Origin: Martelella mediterranea
Lineage (GTDB): Bacteria; Pseudomonadota; Alphaproteobacteria; Rhizobiales; Rhizobiaceae
DNA length: 64,000 bases
Direction: 5' to 3'
Assembly (NCBI RefSeq): GCF_021021415.1
Contig: NZ_JAINWJ010000022.1
Span: 1 to 64,000, forward strand
Each line of letters begins with the position of its first letter. The stretch's first letter is position 1. The position numbers and the translations under genes are program-made. Shown piece after piece: positions 25,009 to 33,689 of this stretch. The notes beneath the pieces were generated by a model. The model saw nothing but the letters and a program-made list of their open reading frames with translations, ran no database searches and had not been told where the DNA came from.

Positions 25009-26136
25009 TCAGACCTTTATGCCGAACAGTTTTTCTGCGTTTCGGAACGCGATTTTTTCCTTGGTCTCGCGCGGCAGATCCACTGCCCGAAACCAGTCGG
25101 TTCCTTCCTTCATGTTTGCGAACGGGTAGTCGGTTGCAAACATCACCCGATCAGGACTGATGTATTTCAGCAAGAGAGCGAGCAGTTCATCCTGAAAGAA
25201 TGCGCTCGTCGTGAACCAGAAATTGTCATGGAAATACTGCTCGAACGGCTTCTCCAGGGTGTCTTCGGTCACTTCACCCATCTTCTCCACGATGCGCTTG
25301 TAGAAGAACGGAAGACCCTCCCCCATGTGGCCGACAATGACCTGCAACTTGGGAAATCTGTCGAACACCCCGGACGTGACCATGCGCAGGCATTGCGTAA
25401 CCGTTTCCTGGTGCCATCCATATGCCGAGATGGAGAGAACCTGGTCCTGGTATTCCCTCTGATACTCCGGCCGCATATTGCTGTAGTAGATCTGGAAAAC
25501 CTCGTCGGGCGGCAGGCCGGGATGGAGGTATATCGGCACATGGAGCGCTTCGGCGCGCGCCAGCACGGGCTCGAAATCGGGATGATCGAGGAATTTTTTC
25601 CCGATGATCCCGTTGGTCAGACAGCCCACGAAGCCATTCTCCCGAACGGTGCGTTCCAACTCGTCCGCCGAGGCTTCCGGATCGAGCAACGGCAAGGTCG
25701 CAAACGCCTGGAACCGGCCCGGATAGGCAGCCATCGGTCCATCAACGAGCATTTTGTTGAGCCGATAGGCGAAATCGATGCCCTCCTGACCCGGGACATT
25801 CTGCACCCCCGGCGTATGGGCAGAGAGGATCTGGACATTGATGCCCGCCTCGTCCATTGCGGCGATGCGGCGCGGACCGATTTCGGCAAGACCGGTCTTT
25901 TCCAGAAACAGTCTGTTGTTCAACGTCATCAGTTCACGGGTGGAAAAGGTTTCCTCCGTGCCGATGAATGGCAGGTCCTTGTCACGCAAAGCGATGTCGG
26001 AAATCTCTGTTGCCGCGGCGCGCGAGGCAATGCCGGGCGCCGACGATCCGGCGCCGACATCAGGTGCGTGAACGCCGGTTGGAAGGGTGGGACCTCCCGT
26101 CATAAGGGACATCAAGGGGTTCAGGATCGACTTCAT
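25009..26136 (-). CDS. amidohydrolase family protein, paralogue with a degraded Tat leader
   Basis: A 375-aa paralogue of the neighbouring amidohydrolase, alignable end to end with the same C terminus (KEKIAFRNAEKLFGIKV). The catalytic elements TEETF, IYLHPGLPP, VIVGHMGEGLPFFY and FATDYPF are kept. Its leader aligns without gaps to the Tat signal of the paralogue, but the Arg-Arg pair is Gly-Pro and the hydrophobic core is broken by Pro, His and Asp (GGPTLPTGVHAPDVGAGSS). Export therefore looks lost and the protein may be cytosolic. The start at 26136 is uncertain; the in-frame ATG at 26205 is an alternative. Confidence 0.85.
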   Translation of the reverse strand: MKSILNPLMSLMTGGPTLPTGVHAPDVGAGSSAPGIASRAAATEISDIALRDKDLPFIGTEETFSTRELMTLNNRLFLEKTGLAEIGPRRIAAMDEAGINVQILSAHTPGVQNVPGQEGIDFAYRLNKMLVDGPMAAYPGRFQAFATLPLLDPEASADELERTVRENGFVGCLTNGIIGKKFLDHPDFEPVLARAEALHVPIYLHPGLPPDEVFQIYYSNMRPEYQREYQDQVLSISAYGWHQETVTQCLRMVTSGVFDRFPKLQVIVGHMGEGLPFFYKRIVEKMGEVTEDTLEKPFEQYFHDNFWFTTSAFFQDELLALLLKYISPDRVMFATDYPFANMKEGTDWFRAVDLPRETKEKIAFRNAEKLFGIKV

Positions 26137-26201
26137 CAGTTTTGCTCCAGTGTTTTGCGTCGTTCGGTTTTGGCCCGCCCCGGGCCATTCAGGAGAGCAG
26201 G

Positions 26202-27560
26202 TCACTTCGCTTCGCTTGTTGTTCTGTTGCCGCCATGGGTCGGGATAAGGATTTGAAAGATCAGGCCGCTCGGCGCGTTGTCCGAAAGAGAGATGGCGCC
26301 GCGATGGGCGTGGACGATATCGGCGACAATGGAGAGGCCGAGCCCGAAATCTTCCTTGCCCTCTCGTGCATCCCCATGGGGCCGCGCCTCATCGCCCTTG
26401 AAGAACGGCTCGAAGACCCGCTCTCTCAAATGTTCCGGAATGCCGGGACCGTTATCGGTGACACGGATCTCGCAGTCCGCCTTGCAGTTTCTGAGGCTGA
26501 CGGTGACCTCCGTCGCGAACTTGACGCTGTTGTCGCAGAGATTGGTGACCGCCCGCATGATGGCCATCGGCTTGCAATCGATGACCATCCGGTTGGGACC
26601 CTCGAACCGCACCGGAAAACCGACATCGCTGAACTCCGCGCAAACGGTCTGCAGGAGGCTTGCAACATCGGCGCGCTGTATCGGTTCGGTTGCATAATCG
26701 TCCCTGAGATATTTCAGAACCTCGTTCAGGAGGCCGTCGATGCGCATGACGTCAGACAACAGCCCATCGCGCACCGGCCCTTCCTCCATGCGGTCGGCGC
26801 GCAGCCGCAGCCGCGTCAGAGGCGTTCGAAGGTCATGGCCGATGCCCCGCAGCATGCGCGTCCTGGATTCGACCATCACCCGTATCCGGCTTCGCATCGC
26901 ATTGAGCGCATGGGCGAGCGCGACGATCTCGACAGGTCCGCGTTCCTCGAAAATCTCCGAACTGTTCGCGATGTCCGCATGCATGGCCGCTTCGGATATC
27001 CGCTTGATCGGCTCGGTGATGACGCGAATGGCGAATATGAAGAAGAACGCGATCAGAACGACGATGGCGACGGAATAATATGGCCCCTCGTTGAGGATGG
27101 CGCTGTTCAGGATCGTGTCCGGAAAGCCGGAAAGGACAAGAAGCGTGTCGTCGTCGACCTTTGCCGCAATCACTCTCTCCCCGTTCCAGAAGGTGCGCCA
27201 GCCGCCGACCGGTGGGCGGAGGTTATCGGCCGGAAACAGCACGTCGATCGCCATGGCCAGCGCGCCTTCGGGTTCCGACGGTCCGGTGAAACTCTCGCTG
27301 ATCGAAAACGGCTCCAGCGAGAAATTCCAGCCGGCAGCGCGCGATGCCGAAAGGATGGCTTCGCGCGTATCGGGCGGGGACGCTTTCAGGAGTTCCGCCA
27401 TCGTATCCACGCGCGTGACGATATCTTCCATGTCTGGCGCGGCATCCCTTGCCCACTGCTCCAGGGCCCTGCCGACGAGGGTGACGACGATCAGCGCCAC
27501 GATGATGATGAGCGTGATCTGGCCTCTGATCGTGTTGGGGAGGAAACGCTTCAGCCTCAT
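26202..27560 (-). CDS. sensor histidine kinase (EnvZ/OmpR-type)
   Basis: A 452-aa membrane kinase. TM1 is at about 13-32, the periplasmic sensor at about 33-160, and TM2 at about 162-182, followed by HAMP. HisKA has the phospho-acceptor in GIGHDLRTPLTR (His242). HATPase_c has the N box NLCDNSVKFA, G1 DNGPGIP and G2 FGLGLSI. It overlaps the response-regulator gene by ATGA, so the two form a two-component pair. It lies 65 nt upstream of the amidohydrolase genes on the same strand; a shared transcript is possible. Confidence 0.94.
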   Translation of the reverse strand: MRLKRFLPNTIRGQITLIIIVALIVVTLVGRALEQWARDAAPDMEDIVTRVDTMAELLKASPPDTREAILSASRAAGWNFSLEPFSISESFTGPSEPEGALAMAIDVLFPADNLRPPVGGWRTFWNGERVIAAKVDDDTLLVLSGFPDTILNSAILNEGPYYSVAIVVLIAFFFIFAIRVITEPIKRISEAAMHADIANSSEIFEERGPVEIVALAHALNAMRSRIRVMVESRTRMLRGIGHDLRTPLTRLRLRADRMEEGPVRDGLLSDVMRIDGLLNEVLKYLRDDYATEPIQRADVASLLQTVCAEFSDVGFPVRFEGPNRMVIDCKPMAIMRAVTNLCDNSVKFATEVTVSLRNCKADCEIRVTDNGPGIPEHLRERVFEPFFKGDEARPHGDAREGKEDFGLGLSIVADIVHAHRGAISLSDNAPSGLIFQILIPTHGGNRTTSEAK

Positions 27561-28267
27561 AGTTCCTCGACATTTGCGGTAAACATGTAACCGCCCAGAC
27601 GGATGGTCTTGATCACGACCGGGTCGCGGGCATCATGTTCGATCTTCTGCCGCAATCGGCTGATGTGAACATCGATGCTGCGCTCGATCGGGCCGGCCAG
27701 ACCGGCATGAGTGACGCCCAGGAGTTCCTCCCGCGTCAGAACGCGGCCCGGGTTTCGGCAAAAGGCGAGCAGGATATCGAACTCGTGCGTCGTCAGGCCG
27801 ACGCGTGCGTTGGTCGGATCGAAGAGCTGCCGTCGGATGGGGTCCACCAACCATCCCTCAAAACGCAATTGCTTTTGTCTCGGTTCCTTCAGCGCAGGCA
27901 GGGCGGCGCGGCGCAGCAGGCCGCGTATCCGGGCGATGAGTTCCCGTACGCTGAACGGTTTGGTGACATAGTCGTCCGCGCCGATCTCGAGACCGACGAT
28001 CCTGTCAATCTCGGCATCGGCCGCCGTCAGCATCACGATCGGAATATTCGTTGCGACCCTCAGCCGCCGACAAAGACTGAGGCCGCTTTCGCCAGGCAGC
28101 ATGACGTCGAGGATCACCAGATCGTAACTGGAGGAGCGCATGCGTGCATCCATTGCGATACCGTCCCGGGCGATCTCCGCGATCATTCCGCTTTCCATAA
28201 GGCTATCGCGCAGCATCGCGGCGATCTGGGCGTCGTCCTCGACGATCAGAATTCGAGAAGCGTCCAA
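27557..28267 (-). CDS. OmpR family response regulator
   Basis: A 236-aa regulator. The receiver domain has the acidic pair D11/D12, the phospho-acceptor Asp54 in LVILDVMLPGESG, Thr in VMLTAAD and Lys in VTKPFSVREL. The C-terminal winged-helix DNA-binding domain (about 135-232) includes LTTHEFDILLAF and SIDVHISRLRQKIE. It is the first gene of the pair with the downstream histidine kinase, and diverges from the PAP2-phosphatase gene, where an inverted repeat (28356-28397) may be its target. Confidence 0.95.
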   Translation of the reverse strand: MDASRILIVEDDAQIAAMLRDSLMESGMIAEIARDGIAMDARMRSSSYDLVILDVMLPGESGLSLCRRLRVATNIPIVMLTAADAEIDRIVGLEIGADDYVTKPFSVRELIARIRGLLRRAALPALKEPRQKQLRFEGWLVDPIRRQLFDPTNARVGLTTHEFDILLAFCRNPGRVLTREELLGVTHAGLAGPIERSIDVHISRLRQKIEHDARDPVVIKTIRLGGYMFTANVEEL

Positions 28268-28588
28268 GCTCCGGCTCCTTCACCATTCATATGGCACTGT
28301 GTCTGTCTCTGAATAACACGGCGCAGCATGCGCGTTGGCTGAAGCAATATTAAGATTTGTTTCAGAGCCCGCGGCTGTCGGGCCGTCCCGAAACAAAACT
28401 TCACACAAGCAAACATCCCGGTGGCCTGCGTCGTGGCACAAGATGGGCATTGAAACCGCCTGTCCGGAGTTGGCCATCGGCGGGCGCGGAAGACTTGCAG
28501 TCGCCATGTCGCGCCACAGCGGATGGCGGAAGCATGCAATCCCCCACTACGTCCAGTTCAACAACCAGTCATTGAGAGGATGGTCCTC
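28268..28588. promoter_or_regulatory. divergent regulatory region with inverted repeat
   Basis: A 321-bp region between the response-regulator and PAP2 genes. Inverted arms TTTGTTTC (28356-28363) and GAAACAAA (28390-28397) flank a 26-bp GC-rich core. This fits a regulator target controlling both divergent genes. No other gene is seen. Confidence 0.4.
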
Positions 28589-29359
28589 GTGCAAACCTCA
28601 TATTCAGCGTCGAAGGATGTCAACCGGCCTCCCCTGGGAAAGCTCGCTTCGCTCGTACCCATCGACGGAATGGCCGGCGGAAGCTGGGCTCCTCGCGGCC
28701 GTACCTTCCCTTTGCATCCGCCGCTTGTGCTTGGAAAGCTGGTTCTCTTGTCCAGCATGCTGTTCGTCATGTTTCCGCAGATTGACCTCACCGTTTCGCG
28801 GCTCTTCACCGACGGCACGCATTTCTATCTTTCCGGTGATCGCCTGCTGGTGCTCGTCCGCGATGCCAACCGCATGCTTCCTTACTTTGTCGTGCCCGTG
28901 ATGATCGTCCTGATGGTGGCGAGACCGGTCAGGCGTTCGGCGCCTCTGATCTCGAAGCGCGCCCTGTTCGTTCTGCTCGCTTACGCGCTGGGATCGGCAG
29001 TCATGGTTCACGCGTTCAAGTTCTTCTTTGGCCGGGCCAGGCCCCAGCATGTGATTGAGTTTGGCGGCGCGATGGAGTTCACGCCGGCATGGCAGTTCGC
29101 ATCTATGTGCGAGAGCAGTTGCTCGTTCCCATCCGGGGAAGCCGCATCGGCGGCCGCGTTCATGGCCGTGCTGGTGTTCGTTCCGGACGCATACCGCAAA
29201 TACGCCGCCGCGATGATCGTTCCGCTCTCCATCTTCGTCGCCCTGAACCGCGTCGTCATGGGCGCCCACTTTCTCTCGGACGTCGTGCTCGGCTGGCTGC
29301 TCGTCTGCTGGCTGATGTTCTGGCTCCACGGAAAAATGGGGCTGAAGACCGGCGCGTGA
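28589..29359 (+). CDS. PAP2 family phosphatase with PSGE variant motif
   Basis: A 256-aa membrane phosphatase (lipid phosphatase fold). Motif 1 is KFFFGRARP and motif 3 is NRVVMGAHFLSDV (the His nucleophile is present; the usual leading Ser is Asn). Motif 2 reads FPSGEAAS, so the His of PSGH is Glu. Several hydrophobic helices surround these. The GTG start at 28589 has AGAGGA 8 nt upstream; ATG at 28580 or 28523 is also possible. In the neighbourhood of lipid-linked glycosyltransferases it may dephosphorylate lipid A, undecaprenyl-PP or a phospholipid. Confidence 0.85.
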   Translation: MQTSYSASKDVNRPPLGKLASLVPIDGMAGGSWAPRGRTFPLHPPLVLGKLVLLSSMLFVMFPQIDLTVSRLFTDGTHFYLSGDRLLVLVRDANRMLPYFVVPVMIVLMVARPVRRSAPLISKRALFVLLAYALGSAVMVHAFKFFFGRARPQHVIEFGGAMEFTPAWQFASMCESSCSFPSGEAASAAAFMAVLVFVPDAYRKYAAAMIVPLSIFVALNRVVMGAHFLSDVVLGWLLVCWLMFWLHGKMGLKTGA

Positions 29360-29523
29360 TGGCGACGGATCAACACGACAATTTCCCGGTCACACTTGCA
29401 TCTGCATGCCAGCGGCCGAGCCCCTTCCTCCTGACGTTTCCCACCTGAACTTGCTGTCGATCAGCAAGACTTTCCAGCGCCGCCGCGCAAATTTCGCGTC
29501 AAATCAAACAAGGATGTCAGCAC

Positions 29524-30660
29524 ATGGAAATGTTCCTTCCAGCCGCTCGAACCCAACCAGAACGGCTTCTCTCAGCTCCGGACGTTTCGGTGATCATACC
29601 GACATTCAATGAGCGGGATAATGTCGGCAAGCTTGTCGGCCATTTGATCGCCACCCTCAACGGCCTGAACTGGGAGGTGATATTCGTGGATGACGATTCG
29701 CCCGATCGCACCGTCGAGGTGCTGCGCGATATAGGCCATTATGAGCCGCGGATACGCTGCATTCGCCGGGTCGGCCGACGCGGGCTCGCCGGTGCTTGCA
29801 TCGAGGGCATATTGTCCGCGCAGGGCGAGATCGTCGCGGTCATGGACGCCGATCTCCAGCACGATCACCGCCTCCTGCCGAAACTGGTCGCCGCCATACG
29901 GGAAGGAAACGATCTCGCCATCGCCACCCGATATAGCGCGCCTCGCCAGGAAACGGCGCTCTCGCCATTCAGGAGCGCCATGTCGAGGATCGGGACTTAC
30001 CTTGCGCAACGCTTGATCACGGCACAGACGACCGATCCCATGAGCGGCTTCTTAGCGACACGCCGTGATCTGGTCGAGGCGATGGCGCCCCGGCTGAGCA
30101 ATGGGGGTTTCAAGATCCTCTTCGATATCCTTTCAAATGCGGAACCGGATGTCCGGATAGCCGAACTGCCCTACCGCTTCGCCACCCGTTCGGCCGGACA
30201 CAGCAAGATGGATCGTCGCGTCGCCCTTCAATTCCTGGGGCTGCTCTTCACCAAGGCAACGAGAGGTCTGGTCTCCCTGCGGCTGGTTTCTTTTCTCCTG
30301 ATCGGCGCCGCCGGCCTCGGCGTGCACATGGCGCTGCTCATCCTGGTTCTTGTGGCAGGCGTGAATTTCGCGGCCGCTCAGGCGATAGCAACCCTCATCA
30401 CCATGGTCGTCAATTTCTCGGGCAATAACCTGTTGACCTATTATGACCAACAGCTGCGTGGACGAAGCTTTTTCCGGGGATTGCTGATCTATGTCGCGAT
30501 ATGCGGCATGGGAGCCGTGGTCAATGTCGGTATCGCGACGGCGCTGTTCACGGTGGCCGGCCCCTGGTGGGTTGCGGGTCTTGCCGGCGCCTTCGTCAGC
30601 GGCTTGTGGAACTATCTGGTGACGCAAACCCTCGTCTGGAACCGCCCGGGTGCGCTATGA
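29524..30660 (+). CDS. GT2 dolichyl-phosphate-sugar synthase-like glycosyltransferase with C-terminal GtrA domain
   Basis: A 378-aa protein. The N-terminal GT-A domain (about 20-240) has VSVIIPTFNERDNV, the donor-binding DDDSPDRT, and the DxD-type VMDADLQHD. The C-terminal half has four hydrophobic helices of the GtrA family (LRLVSFLLIGAAGLGVHM onward). Such fusions load a sugar onto a polyprenyl phosphate and flip it or keep it at the membrane. It overlaps the 5' part of the next gene's reading frame and probably supplies the lipid-linked sugar donor for the GT39 transferase. Confidence 0.9.
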   Translation: MEMFLPAARTQPERLLSAPDVSVIIPTFNERDNVGKLVGHLIATLNGLNWEVIFVDDDSPDRTVEVLRDIGHYEPRIRCIRRVGRRGLAGACIEGILSAQGEIVAVMDADLQHDHRLLPKLVAAIREGNDLAIATRYSAPRQETALSPFRSAMSRIGTYLAQRLITAQTTDPMSGFLATRRDLVEAMAPRLSNGGFKILFDILSNAEPDVRIAELPYRFATRSAGHSKMDRRVALQFLGLLFTKATRGLVSLRLVSFLLIGAAGLGVHMALLILVLVAGVNFAAAQAIATLITMVVNFSGNNLLTYYDQQLRGRSFFRGLLIYVAICGMGAVVNVGIATALFTVAGPWWVAGLAGAFVSGLWNYLVTQTLVWNRPGAL

Positions 30661-30697
30661 CCATCGGCTTTCTCCCTTTCCGCCGGAGGCCTGCGAG

Positions 30698-32266
30698 ATG
30701 GTAACGCCAGCGCGTCCGGGCAATGGCAAAGCGGGCGGCAGTGCCGTTCAGAGACAACAGTCTGCCCACCCCTTTTCCGTCGAAACGCTTTCCGAAAAGC
30801 TCACCGCATCGCCGCGACAGATCGCGGTCGCGATCGTGCTCGCCTTCACGCTGGTGCGTCTTGTGTGGGCCTATGTGGTCGGCTTTGGCATCGACGAAAG
30901 CTATACGATCGGCCAGTCGCGGTTTCTCGCGCTGTCGTATTTCGATCACCCGCCTTTGCACTACTGGATCGCCCATGCGGCTGGCGTTTTCTTCGGAACC
31001 AGTTGGGCGGTGCGCATTCCCACGGTCCTGTTGTTTGCGGCGACGTCGTGGTCGATCTTCTGCCTCACCGAGCGCCTGTTTGGCGGCGTGGCGGCAGTGT
31101 TTTCCGTCCTTTTCCTCAATCTGTCGCTGTTCTTTCTCGTCTCGGCCGGCGCCTGGATCGTTCCGGATGGTCCTCTCATGCTCTTCCTGGCGTGCGGCGC
31201 TCAGGTCATGGCAAGGATTCTTTTCCCGTCGCCGGAGGAGAAAGCGCCCGCGATAATCTGGTGGATCCTCGCTGGCGGGCTGTTCGGCCTTGCGGGTCTC
31301 GCGAAATATTCGGCGCTCTTCACACTCGCCGGTCTCGTCTTCTTCGTGATCGCAACGCGGCATCGGCGGCAGTTGTCAACGGCGGGTCCATATGTCGCGT
31401 GCTTCGTGGGTCTGATTGTTATTCTGCCTGTACTGGTCTGGAATATTCAGCATGACTGGGCCTCGTTGCGTTTCCAGACCGGGCGAGGCAGCCCGCAGTT
31501 TGCCCCTTGGGCCTTTGCCCGCATGGTGCTGGGGCAGATCGTCTGGCTGGGCCCCTGGATCGCCATTCCCCTCATGCAGTCGGCCGTGCACGCCTTTCGA
31601 AAGGGGCGAATGGAAAGAGAGCTGTTCTGCCTTGCCCTCGGTGTTCCGGCGATCGGTTACACAACGCTTCAGGCGCTCTGGAGCGGCGCCGGGTTTCCGC
31701 ATTGGCCGATGCCGGGCTGGCTGTTCGTCTTTCCATTGCTGGGCGCCCGGTTGAGCGGCCGCATCCGGCCTGCCATCCGCTATGCGATCGCGACGTCACT
31801 CGTGACGCTCGTGCTCCTGACGGTTGCCGCCGCGCTGGGCGCCTCGGGCGCGCTTCACCGGCTGGCGCCCTCTCTGCATGGTCCGACCGCCGACCTGATC
31901 GACTGGTCTCCGGTGGCGGAGGTCATCACGCCCCTGAAAATCGGGATGCTGGATGGACCCGCAGTCGCGGGGTTGGGCTGGGCCGAGGCTGGAAAGCTGG
32001 ATCTTGCGGTGGGCGATATCGCGCCCGTGATTGCTCTGGGACGGGACAAGCGCGGATTTGGCACACGGTCGGATCCGCGACTTGCCGGCAGGCAAGGCCT
32101 TGTTATCGTCGCCAGCGAGAAAGCGTGGGCAAAAAAGGGGAAGGGCCTTTCATGCCTGCCAGAAGATCCCCGCCCCGCTGCGCGCCTGCCTGTGGGCCGG
32201 GCAGGGCAGGCGGAATTGACCCTGCTTGTCATCCCCGTCGAGAGATGCAAGGGGACGACCCAATAA
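30698..32266 (+). CDS. GT39/ArnT-like polyprenyl-phosphate-sugar glycosyltransferase
   Basis: A 522-aa polytopic membrane glycosyltransferase. The catalytic first periplasmic loop holds Asp-Glu in GFGIDESYTIG (about residues 66-76), followed by YFDHPPLHYW and the AVRIPTVLLFA helix typical of ArnT/PMT-like GT-C enzymes. The start at 30698 has GGAGG 8 nt upstream; a frame from 30650 would overlap the GT2 gene. With the GT2-GtrA and PAP2 genes it looks like a cassette that adds a sugar to lipid A, LPS core or another surface acceptor. Confidence 0.88.
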   Translation: MVTPARPGNGKAGGSAVQRQQSAHPFSVETLSEKLTASPRQIAVAIVLAFTLVRLVWAYVVGFGIDESYTIGQSRFLALSYFDHPPLHYWIAHAAGVFFGTSWAVRIPTVLLFAATSWSIFCLTERLFGGVAAVFSVLFLNLSLFFLVSAGAWIVPDGPLMLFLACGAQVMARILFPSPEEKAPAIIWWILAGGLFGLAGLAKYSALFTLAGLVFFVIATRHRRQLSTAGPYVACFVGLIVILPVLVWNIQHDWASLRFQTGRGSPQFAPWAFARMVLGQIVWLGPWIAIPLMQSAVHAFRKGRMERELFCLALGVPAIGYTTLQALWSGAGFPHWPMPGWLFVFPLLGARLSGRIRPAIRYAIATSLVTLVLLTVAAALGASGALHRLAPSLHGPTADLIDWSPVAEVITPLKIGMLDGPAVAGLGWAEAGKLDLAVGDIAPVIALGRDKRGFGTRSDPRLAGRQGLVIVASEKAWAKKGKGLSCLPEDPRPAARLPVGRAGQAELTLLVIPVERCKGTTQ

Positions 32267-32451
32267 AATGGTCCAGCCGAGATGGGCCGCCGGCTGCGCG
32301 TCTTTCACACTCACGCTGAGCGACGGCGGACCCCTATGCGGAAATCGACGTCCGCGACCATGGTTGCGCGGTCTCGTTTCCCGACAACGAACCGCCCGGG
32401 CTCGTTGTCGTGTTGAAACGCGATAATGAACAAACGCAGCGGTCTGGGTGA
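32267..32451. other. intergenic region between convergent GT39 and MipA genes
   Basis: 185 bp containing the stem-loop at 32383-32409. A short plus-strand frame (about 32325-32453) reads plausibly (DPYAEIDVRDHG...), but it has no start codon with a ribosome site and no recognised family. Confidence 0.35.
32383..32409. terminator. stem-loop between convergent genes
   Basis: An 8-bp perfect stem (GACAACGA / TCGTTGTC) encloses an 11-nt loop that itself contains the palindrome GCCCGGGC. It lies 43 nt before the MipA stop and 117 nt past the GT39 stop. No T run; a moderate bidirectional terminator candidate. Confidence 0.4.
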
Positions 32452-33294
32452 TCAGAATTTGTAGCCAAGCGAAAGCGAGACCTGCGGCTGCACCTTGCGT
32501 TTCACGATCGGGCTGTCGGCGGCATCGCCCACGAGCACCCCGACACCGGCGCCGGCCTGTATCAGCCAGTGTTCGTCAAAGAAATAGGTGGCGGACACGT
32601 CGAAGTCGACACGCTGCAGGCCGGCCTTCGCCTTGTACTGCGGCAGGCCGGAGGCCGCGGACTGGGCGGCGTTGATGCTGAAATAGCTGTCCATATAATT
32701 CTTGTCGGCGATTGTCGCCCCGACACCGGTCGCGACAACGAGCTTGTCACCCATATGCCAGCCGTAATTCATGCCGATCTCGCCCTTCAGCCCCTCGCTG
32801 CCGCGGATGGTCTTGTCGAGCGCACCATAGATCTCCCAGGCACCCCATTCATAGCCGGCCCGGAGCCCCGCGGTGATGCCATAGTCGACATCGCCGAGGC
32901 CCTTGAGCAGGTCTCCGTCTTTTTCCGAACGTCCGGGCTCGTAGCCGAGACGGGCATCGACCGTGAAGCCGCCATCCTTGTAGACTGTGGCGGCCAGGCC
33001 GCCCGGATCGAGCTGAAGCCAGTTGGCATAGCCGATCGACACGATCGGGATACCGCCGATCTTCATCTTGTCGCCGCCCTCATACTCGGGTTCGAAGGTC
33101 ACGCCGCCGCCGAGGATGACTTCCCATCGCGACTCGAACGCATCTTTTTCGAGCGGTTGCGGGCCGGAAATGGCGGGCGGCGGGACATCCCGGACGGCGA
33201 AATCCGCCGCATAGGTCCCGTCCGCAAGTCCGATCAGGGAGACGACGCCCGTCAACCCGATTGCCGTCGCAGCGAAATGATCTAATTTTACCAT
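32452..33294 (-). CDS. MipA/OmpV family outer membrane protein
   Basis: A 280-aa beta-barrel protein. A signal-like N terminus ends near TYAAD, then repeated amphipathic strands run to a C-terminal Phe (LSLGYKF), the usual outer-membrane insertion signal. WEVILGGGVTFEPEYEGGDKM and ANWLQLDPGGLAATVY are typical of the MipA/OmpV family. MipA members scaffold peptidoglycan enzymes; others act as porin-like or signalling proteins. The gene stands alone on its strand. Confidence 0.9.
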   Translation of the reverse strand: MVKLDHFAATAIGLTGVVSLIGLADGTYAADFAVRDVPPPAISGPQPLEKDAFESRWEVILGGGVTFEPEYEGGDKMKIGGIPIVSIGYANWLQLDPGGLAATVYKDGGFTVDARLGYEPGRSEKDGDLLKGLGDVDYGITAGLRAGYEWGAWEIYGALDKTIRGSEGLKGEIGMNYGWHMGDKLVVATGVGATIADKNYMDSYFSINAAQSAASGLPQYKAKAGLQRVDFDVSATYFFDEHWLIQAGAGVGVLVGDAADSPIVKRKVQPQVSLSLGYKF

Positions 33295-33689
33295 CTGTCC
33301 TCAAAGCTCCGATGAAACACCAACGTACCGGCGGAACCGGCACAACCTGGGAGGTCAGCCTCACAGTGACCGAGGGCGTGGCGGGACAGTGTTTTCTTTG
33401 ATGACAAAAGATTGCGGGCGCGCCACATATGTGGCGGTAAAGCGTTCTCAGGATGGCTTTGGGGCAGGGATGTCAGGTTAACCGCGCTGTTGTCAGTCGC
33501 GGCGCAATAATCATGTGCGCGGATATGTTGTAGCTTCGGCGGTTGCCCTGTTTCCCGCTCTGAACCCCCACGCGTCATCTCGACGTCCAATCGAAGTCCG
33601 CGCCGAATGATCGAAGATATTGCTTGCCAAACCGGGGCATCCGCCGCATCAATTCATTTCTGGAACTTGGCGCCAGCCGGACGCTTTCG
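33295..33689. promoter_or_regulatory. divergent promoter region with 16-bp palindrome
   Basis: A 395-bp region between mipA and the AraC gene. A perfect 16-bp palindrome CGCCACATATGTGGCG lies at 33421-33436. No gene was recognised; the start of the AraC gene may lie further upstream within this stretch (TTG at 33624). Confidence 0.45.
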
